Origin: Paeniglutamicibacter antarcticus
GTDB lineage: Bacteria > Actinomycetota > Actinomycetes > Actinomycetales > Micrococcaceae
Reading direction: 5' to 3'
Length of the DNA: 64,000 bases
Assembly (NCBI RefSeq): GCF_900010755.1
Contig: NZ_CZJT01000116.1
Span: 1-64,000, forward strand
This document shows positions 8,974 to 17,610 of the stretch, one piece after another. A program made the translations under genes and the position numbers. Position 1 is the first letter of the stretch. Every line of letters begins with the position of its first letter. The notes under the pieces were generated by a model, which saw only the letters and a list, made by a program, of their open reading frames with translations, was not told the origin of the DNA and made no database searches.

Positions 8974-9639
8974 TCACGTCTTCTCCCGCGGTCCCGCGGG
9001 CGGGTTTGTGGTGCCGGCCAGGTAGGCCAGGTACTCATCGAGGTAGTCACTGCGGGTGAATAGTCCCTCGGTGTATAGCTCGAGTGTTGGCAGCATGGAT
9101 TGGGCATAGAAGCGGTCCATGACAGCACCGAAGTCATCCAGCGGAAGCTCCGGGCCCATGGCGAAGCTGACCACCAGGGCACCGATGGATTGCTGGACCA
9201 GGAAACGCACGCGGGCTTCCTCGTTGCGGCTGGGCACCACCAGTCCACGGGCCACCGCGTCACGGGAGAAGTCCAGAGCCTCGGCAATCATGTGCTCCAT
9301 GAATTCCCGGCCTGCCGCCCCACCCTCACGGACCGAACGCAGGATGTAGACGATCAACAGCCCGCCCTCCCGGGACGACGGCAGTTGGGCAAAAAGCTGT
9401 TGGGGGGCTGCGTCCATGCTGTCGGTTTTCAGGGTGCGGTAGCGGCCAAGCACCGTGGCATCGCATGCGGCGCGCAGCGCTTCCTTGGTACCGAAATGGT
9501 GCCTGACCAACCCGGCACTGACCCCTGCCCGTGCGGCAATGGTGCGCAGGGATTCATCGAATCCATGTGCGGCGAAACTCTCGATGGCCGCGTCCCGCAG
9601 CCTTGCCCTTCCGGTGAGATCATCATGGGCTGCACTCAT
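8974..9639 (-). CDS. TetR/AcrR family transcriptional regulator
   Basis: A 221-residue TetR-type repressor. The N-terminal helix-turn-helix is clear (SLRTIAARAGVSAGLVRHHF, then GTKEALRAACD) and is followed by a helical ligand-binding domain. I chose the start at 9639 (MSAAHDDLTG); in-frame sequence further upstream is low-complexity and overlaps the next gene. It heads the operon with the ABC ATPase and permease, so it most likely represses them and itself and releases on binding the exported compound. Two TGTATAG repeats at the start codon are a candidate operator. Confidence 0.92.
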   Translation of the reverse strand: MSAAHDDLTGRARLRDAAIESFAAHGFDESLRTIAARAGVSAGLVRHHFGTKEALRAACDATVLGRYRTLKTDSMDAAPQQLFAQLPSSREGGLLIVYILRSVREGGAAGREFMEHMIAEALDFSRDAVARGLVVPSRNEEARVRFLVQQSIGALVVSFAMGPELPLDDFGAVMDRFYAQSMLPTLELYTEGLFTRSDYLDEYLAYLAGTTNPPAGPREKT

Positions 9640-9665
9640 GTATAGGAAGCTACTCGCCTGTATAG
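9639..9665 (-). promoter_or_regulatory. Candidate promoter/operator of the TetR-ABC operon
   Basis: TGTATAG occurs twice as a direct repeat with a 20-base period (9639-9645 and 9659-9665), right at and upstream of the TetR start codon. Read on the - strand, TATACA could act as a -10 element. It is a weak call: the repeats are direct rather than inverted, unlike most TetR operators. Confidence 0.3.
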
Positions 9666-9713
9666 CCGGAGACAAGGGACAGAAGTCCCATGTACAGGTT
9701 TTTTTGGATACCG

Positions 9714-10541
9714 CTAGCTGCGGCCCCTGCCCAGAAGCATTGACATGATGGCCTGCTGCACCGGCAGCAATGCCGATTTGAATCCATGGCCGACAAAGGA
9801 CCCACTGGCTATGGCATCGGCCGAAACTTCCCGCCCACGCAGGAAAGGTGGACAGGGAGCCAAGCGAACCCCGGCCGGGGCCCGGCCCAAAACCTCGGCG
9901 GTCACCCGGTAGGGGGCAAGCTCCTCTGCATGCTGGCCGGGGCCATCGGTAATGATCACGTCGGCACGGCTGGCGGCGTTCCGCAGGTCGCCGTTCCATG
10001 CGGCACCCGGACTGGCCAACCCCTGCGGACAACTCTGGACAAGGTCCAGCCCAAACGCCAGGGCGGCTTCCTGCCAGGCGCGGGCGATGTTCCCGTCGGC
10101 GCACACAAACAGGTATCGCAGCTGCACAGGATCACCCGTGGCCGAGAGCGCATAAAGATCGGAGAGGACCTCGCACGGGTGGTTGACATCGGTCATCGCG
10201 TTCACCACGGGCAGGGCATTTGCGCCGGCGAGCTGCTCCAGGAGCGCAAGGCTTGGATGCCGGGCCACCACGATATCCGCCCACTGGGCCAGGTAAGCGG
10301 CGACGTCTTCCATCGCTTCGGGCTTGTCCAAGGTCTGGGGCGGGAGCGTGATCGGCTGCAGTCCCATGAGTGCTGCACCGCGCTCGAACGAAACACGTGT
10401 GCGAAGGCTGGAGGGCGGGAAGAAGAGCACTGCACACCCTTCCACACGCGGACCGCGGCCTTGCTCGTATTCCCGTGCCACCTCGAACAGCTCACCGAGG
10501 TTCGCTACCGTCCATTCATCGAGTCGCAGAAGGTGATCCAT
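9714..10541 (-). CDS. Aspartate/ornithine carbamoyltransferase-like protein
   Basis: A 275-residue member of the carbamoyltransferase superfamily. The carbamoyl-phosphate loop is recognisable as FFPPSSLRTRVSFERG (residues about 40-55), but with Leu in place of the middle Thr of the usual STRTR. The second motif HPCEVLSDLYAL corresponds to the HPxQxLxD element, here with Glu for Gln. The C-terminal HCLP element of ornithine enzymes is not visible; the region reads LAPCPPFLRGREV. It is about 30-50 residues shorter than ornithine or aspartate carbamoyltransferase. It is not next to arginine or pyrimidine genes, so an alternative amine substrate is likely. Confidence 0.75.
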   Translation of the reverse strand: MDHLLRLDEWTVANLGELFEVAREYEQGRGPRVEGCAVLFFPPSSLRTRVSFERGAALMGLQPITLPPQTLDKPEAMEDVAAYLAQWADIVVARHPSLALLEQLAGANALPVVNAMTDVNHPCEVLSDLYALSATGDPVQLRYLFVCADGNIARAWQEAALAFGLDLVQSCPQGLASPGAAWNGDLRNAASRADVIITDGPGQHAEELAPYRVTAEVLGRAPAGVRLAPCPPFLRGREVSADAIASGSFVGHGFKSALLPVQQAIMSMLLGRGRS

Positions 10542-10655
10542 GGGTCGAGTCTATGGTGTTGCTGGTTCAGGAACCGCCGGCTGCAGTCCGTGATCCAGCA
10601 GGTAAGACACCCCTTTGGGGCACCACAATCAAGTTCGACTGCTGCCACGCGCCGG

Positions 10656-11165
10656 CTAATGGGCTGACGAATCCAGCGAACCCAACGAACGAATGTATGC
10701 GGCATTCCCGGTGATCGCCGGTTTGTACCTCTCGATATCGGGTTCCGGGACGAAGTCCGCGATCAATTCAAGCAGCAAGGCCACTGCCTCATCCCGTTGT
10801 CCCGCTGCATGGAAGGTGATTGCCTCGAACACCCCGAGCGCAGGTGACTCGGGAAAAGCCGTGCGGGCAGCGGCAAAGACCTCGCGGGATTTCCCGTACT
10901 CACCCAAGTTCCTCAGGGTCGACCCATACTGGAGATAGCAACGGCAAAGCATCTCTCCCTCCAACCCCGCGGCGAGGGCCTTCTCATAGAATCCAAGGGC
11001 CTTTTCTTCCTGGCCAGCGGTGTCGTAGGCCCCGCCCATTTCATAAAGCACCCGCGGATTCCCGGGATGCGCGGCGTGGAGCGGGAGCAACGCATTGATG
11101 GTGGGTTGCATCTTCTCCCGGTCCCGGGCGGCAAAGATCCTGTCGAGCTCGTCCTCTAGATTCAT
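10656..11165 (-). CDS. Tetratricopeptide repeat protein
   Basis: A 169-residue soluble, wholly helical protein with at least three TPR-like units: PRVLYEMGGAYDTAGQEEKA, then MLCRCYLQYGSTLRNLGEYG, and FEAITFHAAGQRDEAVALLL. Such proteins act as protein-interaction scaffolds; members of this size are common in actinobacteria and resemble those annotated as tetratricopeptide-repeat hydrolase-like or tetratrico family proteins. There is no catalytic signature and no signal peptide. It is a single gene between the carbamoyltransferase-like gene and a toxin-antitoxin pair on the other strand. Its partner is unknown. Confidence 0.8.
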   Translation of the reverse strand: MNLEDELDRIFAARDREKMQPTINALLPLHAAHPGNPRVLYEMGGAYDTAGQEEKALGFYEKALAAGLEGEMLCRCYLQYGSTLRNLGEYGKSREVFAAARTAFPESPALGVFEAITFHAAGQRDEAVALLLELIADFVPEPDIERYKPAITGNAAYIRSLGSLDSSAH

Positions 11166-11486
11166 GCTGCCCAGTCTGGCACAGGCAACACGCCGATCAC
11201 CGGCAGCCTCTTCGTGCGGAGCGGAAACGACGGATGTCTACTGCTTCACCATCGCGGAGCGAGCCCTGGCTCGTGCGACGTCTCTCGCCGCATGCTTCAA
11301 CCCAGTTTCCAATGCAATTCCGCGAGACAGTGGTTGAATAAAACGAACACTCAGCGGCTAGGAACAGGCTCTGCTGCTGCCACCACAGGGACAGATATTC
11401 AGGGAAGTCCCTTGTTGTCATCGTATATTTCAATCGTTCACAGTGAAGCTAAAGCGGGACCGTATCTAGTACAACTAGGGGGAATT
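11166..11486. other. Intergenic region before the yefM-yoeB pair
   Basis: This stretch separates the divergent TPR and antitoxin genes and should hold both promoters. I see no coding frame I believe and no clear palindrome. The sequence just before the antitoxin start is less GC-rich than its surroundings, as expected for a promoter. Confidence 0.4.
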
Positions 11487-11735
11487 GTGGCGATAACAGC
11501 AAGCGAGGCCCGACGCGATCTTTTTGGCCTCATAGAACGCGCCAACCTCGATCACACAGAGGTTGAAATCATTTCCAAGCGCGGATCGGCCGTGCTGATG
11601 TCCAAAGATGAATACGACGCGCTGGTGGGAACAAGCTACCTATTACGGTCGCCCAAGAACGCAATCCGCCTTCTATCAGCCTTGGAGTCCGCTCGCGAAG
11701 GCCAAGTCGTCGAACATAAACTCATTCATCCTTGA
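11487..11735 (+). CDS. yefM: YefM/Phd-type antitoxin
   Basis: An 82-residue antitoxin. The N-terminal Phd/YefM DNA-binding and dimerisation fold is clear (ITASEARRDLFGLIERAN, then VEIISKRGSAVLMSKDEYDAL), and the C-terminal part (YLLRSPKNAIRLLSALESAR) matches the helix that wraps the toxin. The start is a GTG at 11487 preceded by a G-rich stretch; earlier in-frame ATGs extend into unrelated sequence. Its TGA stop overlaps the TTG start of the toxin gene, the usual tight coupling in these modules. It is expected to repress its own promoter together with the toxin. Confidence 0.92.
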   Translation: MAITASEARRDLFGLIERANLDHTEVEIISKRGSAVLMSKDEYDALVGTSYLLRSPKNAIRLLSALESAREGQVVEHKLIHP

Positions 11736-11998
11736 GCAAGCGCATTCTCGCTTGGACCACTGGGGGGCGGGAAGACTACTTGTACTGGCAGACCCAAGAC
11801 AGGAAGACTCTCAAACGCATCAACACCCTCATCGAAGACATCCTCCGAGATGATCCTTTCGCAGGCATCGGAAAACCTGAACCACTTAAGCATGCCCTCG
11901 CCGGCGTTTGGTCGCGGCACATCGACGAGGCCAACAGGCTTGTGTACGTTGCCAACGATCACTACGTGGCAATCTTGCAAGCCCGCTATCACTATTAA
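11732..11998 (+). CDS. yoeB: YoeB-type mRNA interferase toxin
   Basis: An 88-residue YoeB/Txe toxin, a ribosome-dependent endoribonuclease that cuts mRNA in the A site. The family core is intact: DYLYWQTQDRKTLKRINTLI, the KPEPLK loop with the catalytic Glu, the SRHIDEANRLVYV strand with the conserved Arg, and a C-terminal RYHY ending that supplies the catalytic His-Tyr pair. It starts with TTG and overlaps the antitoxin stop by 4 bases. All residues needed for activity appear present. Confidence 0.93.
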   Translation: MSKRILAWTTGGREDYLYWQTQDRKTLKRINTLIEDILRDDPFAGIGKPEPLKHALAGVWSRHIDEANRLVYVANDHYVAILQARYHY

Positions 11999-12375
11999 AT
12001 GGTGCTCGGGCTGGCTCCGCAGCTTTCTTTTCAAGGGTGGCTCTACCTGTTTGGAGGGCGAACGACACCGGCCGAATCTCGCCGTCATCCAGTCGCGCAG
12101 CATCCTGGAATTCGATGGTCGAGTAGCGGGCGTTGCATTTGCCCGAATTCTTGAAACAAAAGATGACCTTGCCTTCGGCGTTCGCGTAGGCAGGCATTCC
12201 GTGCCAGGTCTTCCGAATCCATTTTCTCGATGTCGTCACGAACGGCTTGCAGCCCCTGTGCCTTCTTGGCGCCCCCTTTGCCCTCGGCCCGTAGCTCCGC
12301 CGCGCGCGTCTTCATCGCATTATGCTTAGCTACGTTGAAGCCGCCGACCTGGGATTTAGTGGTTCCCCCAGTCAT
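11999..12375 (-). pseudogene. DUF1801 (iron-chaperone-like) remnant
   Basis: Pieces of a DUF1801/YdeI-type protein occur in two frames. The N-terminal piece (MTGGTTKSQVGG onward, with MKTRAAELRAEGKGGAKKA) runs from 12375 to about 12220. The conserved core (KTWHGMPAYANAEGKV, CFKNSGKCNARYSTI, LDDGEIRPVSFAL) continues in another frame from about 12215. Compared with the family from memory, roughly 25-30 residues that should lie between these pieces are missing, so a deletion plus frameshift is likely. The C-terminus runs without a stop into the 3' end of yoeB on the opposite strand. Confidence 0.65.
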
Positions 12376-12550
12376 CGCTGGCCATCCCTTCGCGGAGTGC
12401 GGGGCCGGTCCGGGCGCCACCGTTTCCATCCATCAGGCCATGCCCGTGCACGTCTCGAGGCTTTTCCAGTTCTGCTCAAATCGGGATCATTTTGGAAGCC
12501 CGGCTTAACTTGAAGGTCAACCCAGTGGGTCGAAGCGAACGGACCGTGTT

Positions 12551-13066
12551 TCAGTCGTTGAATACGAACCAGCAAATGTCATTGCGACGGGCTTGGTCTT
12601 CGAGGACAAGCTCCCGAAGCGTGCCGGGGATCTGCCGACGCTGCCAGTCCCGCTCGGCCAAGCCAGCTGCCTGTTCCGCCCCACGGGGTGCCGCAGCCCG
12701 AACCGCTTTGATGGCATAGGCCGCGGCGCCGAGGTCGTGTTCGGGAACGTGGGCAACACAGGCAGCTTGGCCTGCCGCATACGCGGCAAAGCGGGCTGCA
12801 CCATGCAGGGGCCGGGCGGCGCCCATGGCGTGCCCTCCGCTGGCACGGGTGTCCATCATCTTCGCTTGGCCACGCGCCCAAGTCCGCGCCGCTTCAATCG
12901 CTTCACGTGGCCGCGTATCCCCGCGATTCGATTCCTCGAACAGTGGCAGCACATGCTCGGCACAGGTTGCCGCCCACAACGCGAGAAGCCGATGGTCTGC
13001 TTCGGTAAGCGTCCCACCACGGCGGATGGTCACGAGCCGGGGATCACGGACTGCGGGAAGGATCAT
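12551..13066 (-). CDS. Putative immunity protein (Imm5-like)
   Basis: A 171-residue, alanine-rich helical protein resembling the actinobacterial family labelled putative immunity protein, sometimes misannotated as exonuclease SbcC. Family-like features are an N-terminal DPRLVTIRRGGTLTEADH, the LALWAATCAEHVLPLFE helix, paired GGHAMGAARPLHGAARFAAY and QAACVAHVPEHDLGAAAYA segments, and a C-terminal LVLEDQARRNDICWFVF. No toxin is adjacent, so it would be an orphan immunity gene. It lies in the same small cluster as the DUF1801 remnant and two toxin-antitoxin modules. Function is inferred from family resemblance only. Confidence 0.7.
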   Translation of the reverse strand: MILPAVRDPRLVTIRRGGTLTEADHRLLALWAATCAEHVLPLFEESNRGDTRPREAIEAARTWARGQAKMMDTRASGGHAMGAARPLHGAARFAAYAAGQAACVAHVPEHDLGAAAYAIKAVRAAAPRGAEQAAGLAERDWQRRQIPGTLRELVLEDQARRNDICWFVFND

Positions 13067-13255
13067 GTGGCTACCTTATGCAACCGGCGGCTGGTGCCGG
13101 CAATCCTAGAGGCCTTTTCGAATAATCCGGCGGTCAGCAAGCCACGCCGATGGATTTCAGTACGTGGATTTTTGCCTTCCGTAAAGAACTGGAAATTGGT
13201 TGCTGGTCGATGGACGTCTCTGTACGCTTCGTTAAAGATCCATGTGAGGAGACCA

Positions 13256-13801
13256 ATGATTTCAAAATCAAAGTATGCGATCCCATGTCAAAGCGCTGAT
13301 TTTGAAAAACCTCCATCCGTGCGGCGCCGAAGGCCGGCAGTGGTTTTACCTGCTCTCGCGATCCTCCTGCTGAGCGCATGCACAGCGGTTGATCCTGTTG
13401 TGGATCCATCTGAAAAAACTGCACCAACTAACACCGGCTCAAGCACGATGCCCACGGTCACGCCCAGCAGCACAGCGAGCCCCTCACCAACTGCTTCTAA
13501 GGCTGCCCCCGGCGCATAGAAAACCTACACCGCTGACATGATCAGAATCATCAGCCAGGAAACCAGCAGCGGAAGCAACGGGAAAATTGAGTCGCTGAAG
13601 ATTCAGGCACCCACCAACACGAGCTTCAAGATCGGCACCGGCGAACCAGGCGCATTGGCGATTGATTGCACGTCATAAGTACTGGATGGCACAACTGTCA
13701 TTTACCTGGTGAGCTGCCCCCAACAGGGATCAAGCCAGAAACTTTTCTCCTCCATCAACGACGGCGCCTTTAGTTATGGTTTTAGCCACAACCTGAAATA
13801 A
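13256..13801 (+). pseudogene. Lipoprotein gene with two in-frame stop codons
   Basis: A secreted lipoprotein gene that looks decayed. The ATG at 13256 follows GAGGAG. After an N-terminal basic stretch comes a hydrophobic segment and a lipobox, LLLSAC, then a Thr/Ser/Pro-rich linker. The frame is interrupted by TAG at 13517-13519 and TAA at 13676-13678, yet protein-like sequence continues in the same frame through both (KTYTADMIRIISQETSSG, then VLDGTTVIYLVSCPQQGS) to a final TAA at 13799-13801. Without the stops it would be about 181 residues. No family is recognised. Confidence 0.7.
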
Positions 13802-13898
13802 TTGCCGGCTGGCCAGCCCGGTTTTGAACATGGGAGCTTCCCCACATAGCCGGGATCCTCTCCAGGCACACCGGAGTCAACAACTGGTACGGCGACGT

Positions 13899-16800
13899 TC
13901 ACGCCTCCAAATACCCTCGTTGGTCCAGCCCCTCCTCCGCCATGGTTTTGGCCAAGGATTTCAGCGGCCCAGGCAGCTGGGGTTTCGTGCCCGAGTCAAG
14001 GTTTCGCTCGTCGCGGGCACGGTTCGGGTCATGCAAGTAGCCAGGCCCCGGCAATGATTCTTTCCGGGACAGGTCCCAGGCATCCAGCGCCTGCAAACTG
14101 ATCCCCCGTGGACCGGTGCGCCGGGTCAGCCCGTGGATCAACAGCAACCGGGTGGAGAAGAGCAGCGGGCCGCAACGCTGCTGGGCCTCATGGAAGAAGG
14201 TGGCATCCACGCAACCGGTCCCGTCGTCAACGGAGATGAAGACCACCCGACGCCCGCCGCGCATGGGCGGGGTTTGCGTGGCAACCCTGACCCCCGCCAC
14301 CAAAACCTCGGTCCCGTTGCGCAGGCCCAGCAGGTCCTGCGCGCGCGAGACACCCAGCGAGTCCAGCAGCGGGGCGTGGGATTCCATCAGGTGCGCACTG
14401 ACATCAAGGCTCATCAAATCAAGTTCGGTGCGCACCACCTCATCCAGCGGTGTCTCTGCGGCACCCACCGCCATGGTGGAAATATCAAGGTCGTCCATCG
14501 GCAAGGGCAGCTGCCCCGGAATCGGGCGGTAGCGTTGCGGCAGCGGCTTATGCACCCCGGTACGCAGGTGCTCCACCAAGTCGGCGCGGTTTCCGCGACC
14601 CCCGGTGCGCTGCAGGGCGTCGAAGGCACCCAACGCGGCAAAGTGGTTCAGCGAGGTGCGGGTCAGCCCGGAGCGGTCCCGCACATCGGCAATCGAATCA
14701 TAGGGTTGCCCGGCCACCACGCGCTTGACCTCGCGCTCGGAGACCCCGCGGATCCCGTGCAGGGACAGCCTGATCCCGTAGCGCCCCGGGAGCATGGCAC
14801 CCACGGCCCGCGGCACCTCCGGAAGCCGGGCCGGCGGTAACAGTCCATTTAGCTTTTCCACCCGGTAGCTTGCCGCCGAGCGGTTGATGTCCAGCGGCAA
14901 GATCGCAATTCCCATGCGCCTGGCCTCGGCCACCAGCAGCCGCTTGGGGTACATGCCCGGGTCGTGTTCCCAGATCCCGGCCAGGAACGCCTCCGGGTGG
15001 TGCGCCTTCAGCCAGGCCGACTGGTAGGTGGGCACGGCGAAGGCAGCCCCGTGGGCCTTGCAGAACCCGAAGGAACCGAAGGCGGCGAGGGTCTGCCACA
15101 CCTCGTCAATGACGGCCAGCGGGTAGTCCTGCTCCCGGGCAGCTGTGCGGAAGAAGGACTCGACCTTGGGCTCGGCGGCGCTGCCCAGCAACCGGCGGTA
15201 GACATCGGCCTGGGCCAACCCGCAGCGGGTCATTGTGTCAAGGATCCGCAGCACCTGTTCATGGAAAACGGTGACACCGTGGGTCTCGGCGAGCGCCGGT
15301 ATGAGATCTGGATGGGGGTATTTTTCGGGTGCGAATCCGTGGCGGTTTTCCAGGTAGGGCTTGACCATGTTGGATTTCATGGGTCCGGGGCGGAAGAGGG
15401 AGATGTCGATAATGAGGTCGTTGAAGTCTCGGGGGGCTAGTTTGCCGATGAGTTCGCGTTGTCCGGGTGATTCGATTTGGAAGCAGCCCAGGGTGTGGGT
15501 GGAGCGGATGAGGTTGAAGGTTTCTTCGTCGTCCAGTGGAACGAGGGCGAGGTCGATGGTTCCGTTGGGTTTGATGTAGTCGGGGATTTGTCCGCGTTTG
15601 CCTTCTTGCTTCCTCTCTAGGTGTCCCCCTGCTTGGGCGACTTCTTGTGCGTTGGGGTGGAGGCGTTGGATTTCGGCGAGCGCGAAGGTGATGGCTGATT
15701 GCATGCGTACCCCCAGGACGTCGAGTTTGAGCAGTCCCATGGGGTCCATGTCGTGTTTGTCGTATTGGCTCATGGGGAGGTTCAGTCCGCTGGGTTGGAC
15801 GGGGGTTCTGTCCAGGAGTGTGTTATCGGAGAGGATGACTCCGCAGGGGTGCATGGAGATGTGTCTGGGGAGCCGGTCGAGGCGTTCGGTGAGGTCCACC
15901 AGGAGGTCTAGTTGTTTTTCGGTTCCGAGGCGGTCGGCGAAGGGTGCGAGTTCGGGTTTCTCGTTCAGGGCGTCGCGGAAGGCTGAGGCTGAGAAGCGCC
16001 AGAGTTGTTTGGCGATGGTGTCTATGTCTGTTTCCTCCATGCCGAGGGCTTGTCCTGCGTCCCTGACGGCTCCCCTGGCGCGGTAGCCGTTTTGCATGCT
16101 CATGAGGCTGACGCGGTCTTCTCCGAAGCGGGTGAAGATTTTTTGGTAGATGTTGTGGCGTTGGGCGGATTCGACGTCTATGTCTATATCCGGCAGGGTG
16201 GCTCTTTCGCGGGAGAGGAAGCGTTCGAAGAGCAGGTCGTGGGCCAGTGGGTTTACCTGGCTGATGCCGGTGAGGTAGTTGACCAGTGATGAGGCGCCGG
16301 AGCCTCGTGCGGCTGAGCGTATCCCCAGGTGGGTGATCATGTCGCTGACTTCGGCGACGGTGAGGAAGTAGGGGGCGAAGCCGAGGTCTGCGATGGTGCT
16401 TAGTTCTTCCCCCAGGCGTTGGCGCATCAGTGGGTTGTGTCTCTCCCCGGGGATGAGCCTGGTGATGCCTGCTTCTGCGCGTGCTGCGAGTTCTTGGTTG
16501 GGTTCGCCGGTGATGCCGATGATGTGTGCTTCGGGCACTACGGGTATTCCCCATCCGGTGTCGCTGGCCGGGTCTAGGCGTGCCCAGTCGGCGAGGGCTT
16601 CGGTGTTGCGTAGAAGTGTTGTCCCTATACGGGGGTTTGTTGCCTCGCGGGCGATCTCGGTGGCGAGGTGGCGCATGTGTTCGTTGGTTTTGAGCCAGCC
16701 TTGTCCGTTGGGTTGGATGTCGTTGAGGGTTTCGAGGGAGGTGAGGGCTCGCGCTGAGTCCAGGACGTCTGCGGTTGCCGCTCCGTCTGGTTCGGTGTAC

Positions 16801-17480
16801 CTGACGGCGTTGGTGAGGATAGGTGTGATGTTGGTGTTTTGGGCGCAGCGGAGCATGCGGATGGCGTGTGCTGTGCTGAGGCGTTCTCCGGGGTTGCTCA
16901 GGTGGGTCACGATCTCCATGCGCAGTGCTCGCTCCCCCAGCAGTGCGCGCCATGTGCGTGCGAGGGTTCGGGCTTGGTTGTAGTTGCGGTGTTGGGTTGC
17001 CAGTCCGACGTCGGAGTTTGGTCCGAGCAGGATGGTGAGTACCGGTTCCCCCGTGTCGTTGAGGGCATGTGTTGCTAGTTCCCCCGGGGTGATGCCTAGG
17101 TGTTCTTTGCGTACACCCTCAGGCGTTACCGGTTGGTGGGCTGCGGAGACCAATCGGCAGAGGGCCTTGTATCCTTCCCCGTTGCTGTGGCCCTTGGCGA
17201 GGATGATGATCCGTCCCGAGACGTGCAGGAGCTTGCGGGTGCTGCCGGGGTTTGGTTGGCGTGTGGGTGCAAGGGTTGCCAGGTCCACGCCGAGGATGGG
17301 GTCGATTCCGTGTTTGATGCAGGCCTTGAGGTGTTTGACGCTTCCATAGAGGCCGTCGCGGTCGGTGATGGCCAGGGCGTCTGCTCCGTCGGCGAGCGCC
17401 GCCTGGACGAGCTCCTCGGGCCAGGAGACCCCGTAGTGTGCACTGTAGGCGGAGGCCGTGTGAAGGTGGGTGAAGGCCAT
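13899..17480 (-). CDS. dnaE2: Error-prone DNA polymerase III alpha (DnaE2/ImuC)
   Basis: A 1193-residue DnaE2-type C-family polymerase for SOS mutagenesis and lesion bypass. The N-terminal PHP domain begins directly (FTHLHTASAYSAHYGVSWP, then DALAITDRDGLYG). The palm has the catalytic pair in LPDIDIDVES and the third Asp in GLLKLDVLGVR; the FGSFGFCKAHGAAFAVPTYQ helix is family-typical. HhH and OB-fold regions follow (LGLRNGTEVLVAGVRVATQ), and the beta-clamp and exonuclease features of replicative DnaE1 are absent. A LexA-type box lies about 130 bases upstream. No imuA or imuB is adjacent. The N-terminal half differs in base composition from the C-terminal third. Confidence 0.95.
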   Translation of the reverse strand: MAFTHLHTASAYSAHYGVSWPEELVQAALADGADALAITDRDGLYGSVKHLKACIKHGIDPILGVDLATLAPTRQPNPGSTRKLLHVSGRIIILAKGHSNGEGYKALCRLVSAAHQPVTPEGVRKEHLGITPGELATHALNDTGEPVLTILLGPNSDVGLATQHRNYNQARTLARTWRALLGERALRMEIVTHLSNPGERLSTAHAIRMLRCAQNTNITPILTNAVRYTEPDGAATADVLDSARALTSLETLNDIQPNGQGWLKTNEHMRHLATEIAREATNPRIGTTLLRNTEALADWARLDPASDTGWGIPVVPEAHIIGITGEPNQELAARAEAGITRLIPGERHNPLMRQRLGEELSTIADLGFAPYFLTVAEVSDMITHLGIRSAARGSGASSLVNYLTGISQVNPLAHDLLFERFLSRERATLPDIDIDVESAQRHNIYQKIFTRFGEDRVSLMSMQNGYRARGAVRDAGQALGMEETDIDTIAKQLWRFSASAFRDALNEKPELAPFADRLGTEKQLDLLVDLTERLDRLPRHISMHPCGVILSDNTLLDRTPVQPSGLNLPMSQYDKHDMDPMGLLKLDVLGVRMQSAITFALAEIQRLHPNAQEVAQAGGHLERKQEGKRGQIPDYIKPNGTIDLALVPLDDEETFNLIRSTHTLGCFQIESPGQRELIGKLAPRDFNDLIIDISLFRPGPMKSNMVKPYLENRHGFAPEKYPHPDLIPALAETHGVTVFHEQVLRILDTMTRCGLAQADVYRRLLGSAAEPKVESFFRTAAREQDYPLAVIDEVWQTLAAFGSFGFCKAHGAAFAVPTYQSAWLKAHHPEAFLAGIWEHDPGMYPKRLLVAEARRMGIAILPLDINRSAASYRVEKLNGLLPPARLPEVPRAVGAMLPGRYGIRLSLHGIRGVSEREVKRVVAGQPYDSIADVRDRSGLTRTSLNHFAALGAFDALQRTGGRGNRADLVEHLRTGVHKPLPQRYRPIPGQLPLPMDDLDISTMAVGAAETPLDEVVRTELDLMSLDVSAHLMESHAPLLDSLGVSRAQDLLGLRNGTEVLVAGVRVATQTPPMRGGRRVVFISVDDGTGCVDATFFHEAQQRCGPLLFSTRLLLIHGLTRRTGPRGISLQALDAWDLSRKESLPGPGYLHDPNRARDERNLDSGTKPQLPGPLKSLAKTMAEEGLDQRGYLEA

Positions 17481-17610
17481 TGGCGCGCTTTTCCCCCTTG
17501 TGCCTTTGCGTTCCCTCCCGGTGTTGGTTGCGGTTTTTCGGTTTTCCCGTTCGCTTCGTGAGTTGAAGCTCCGGTCTTTCCGCGCGGTGGAGGGGCTAAA
17601 GCCATCATAT

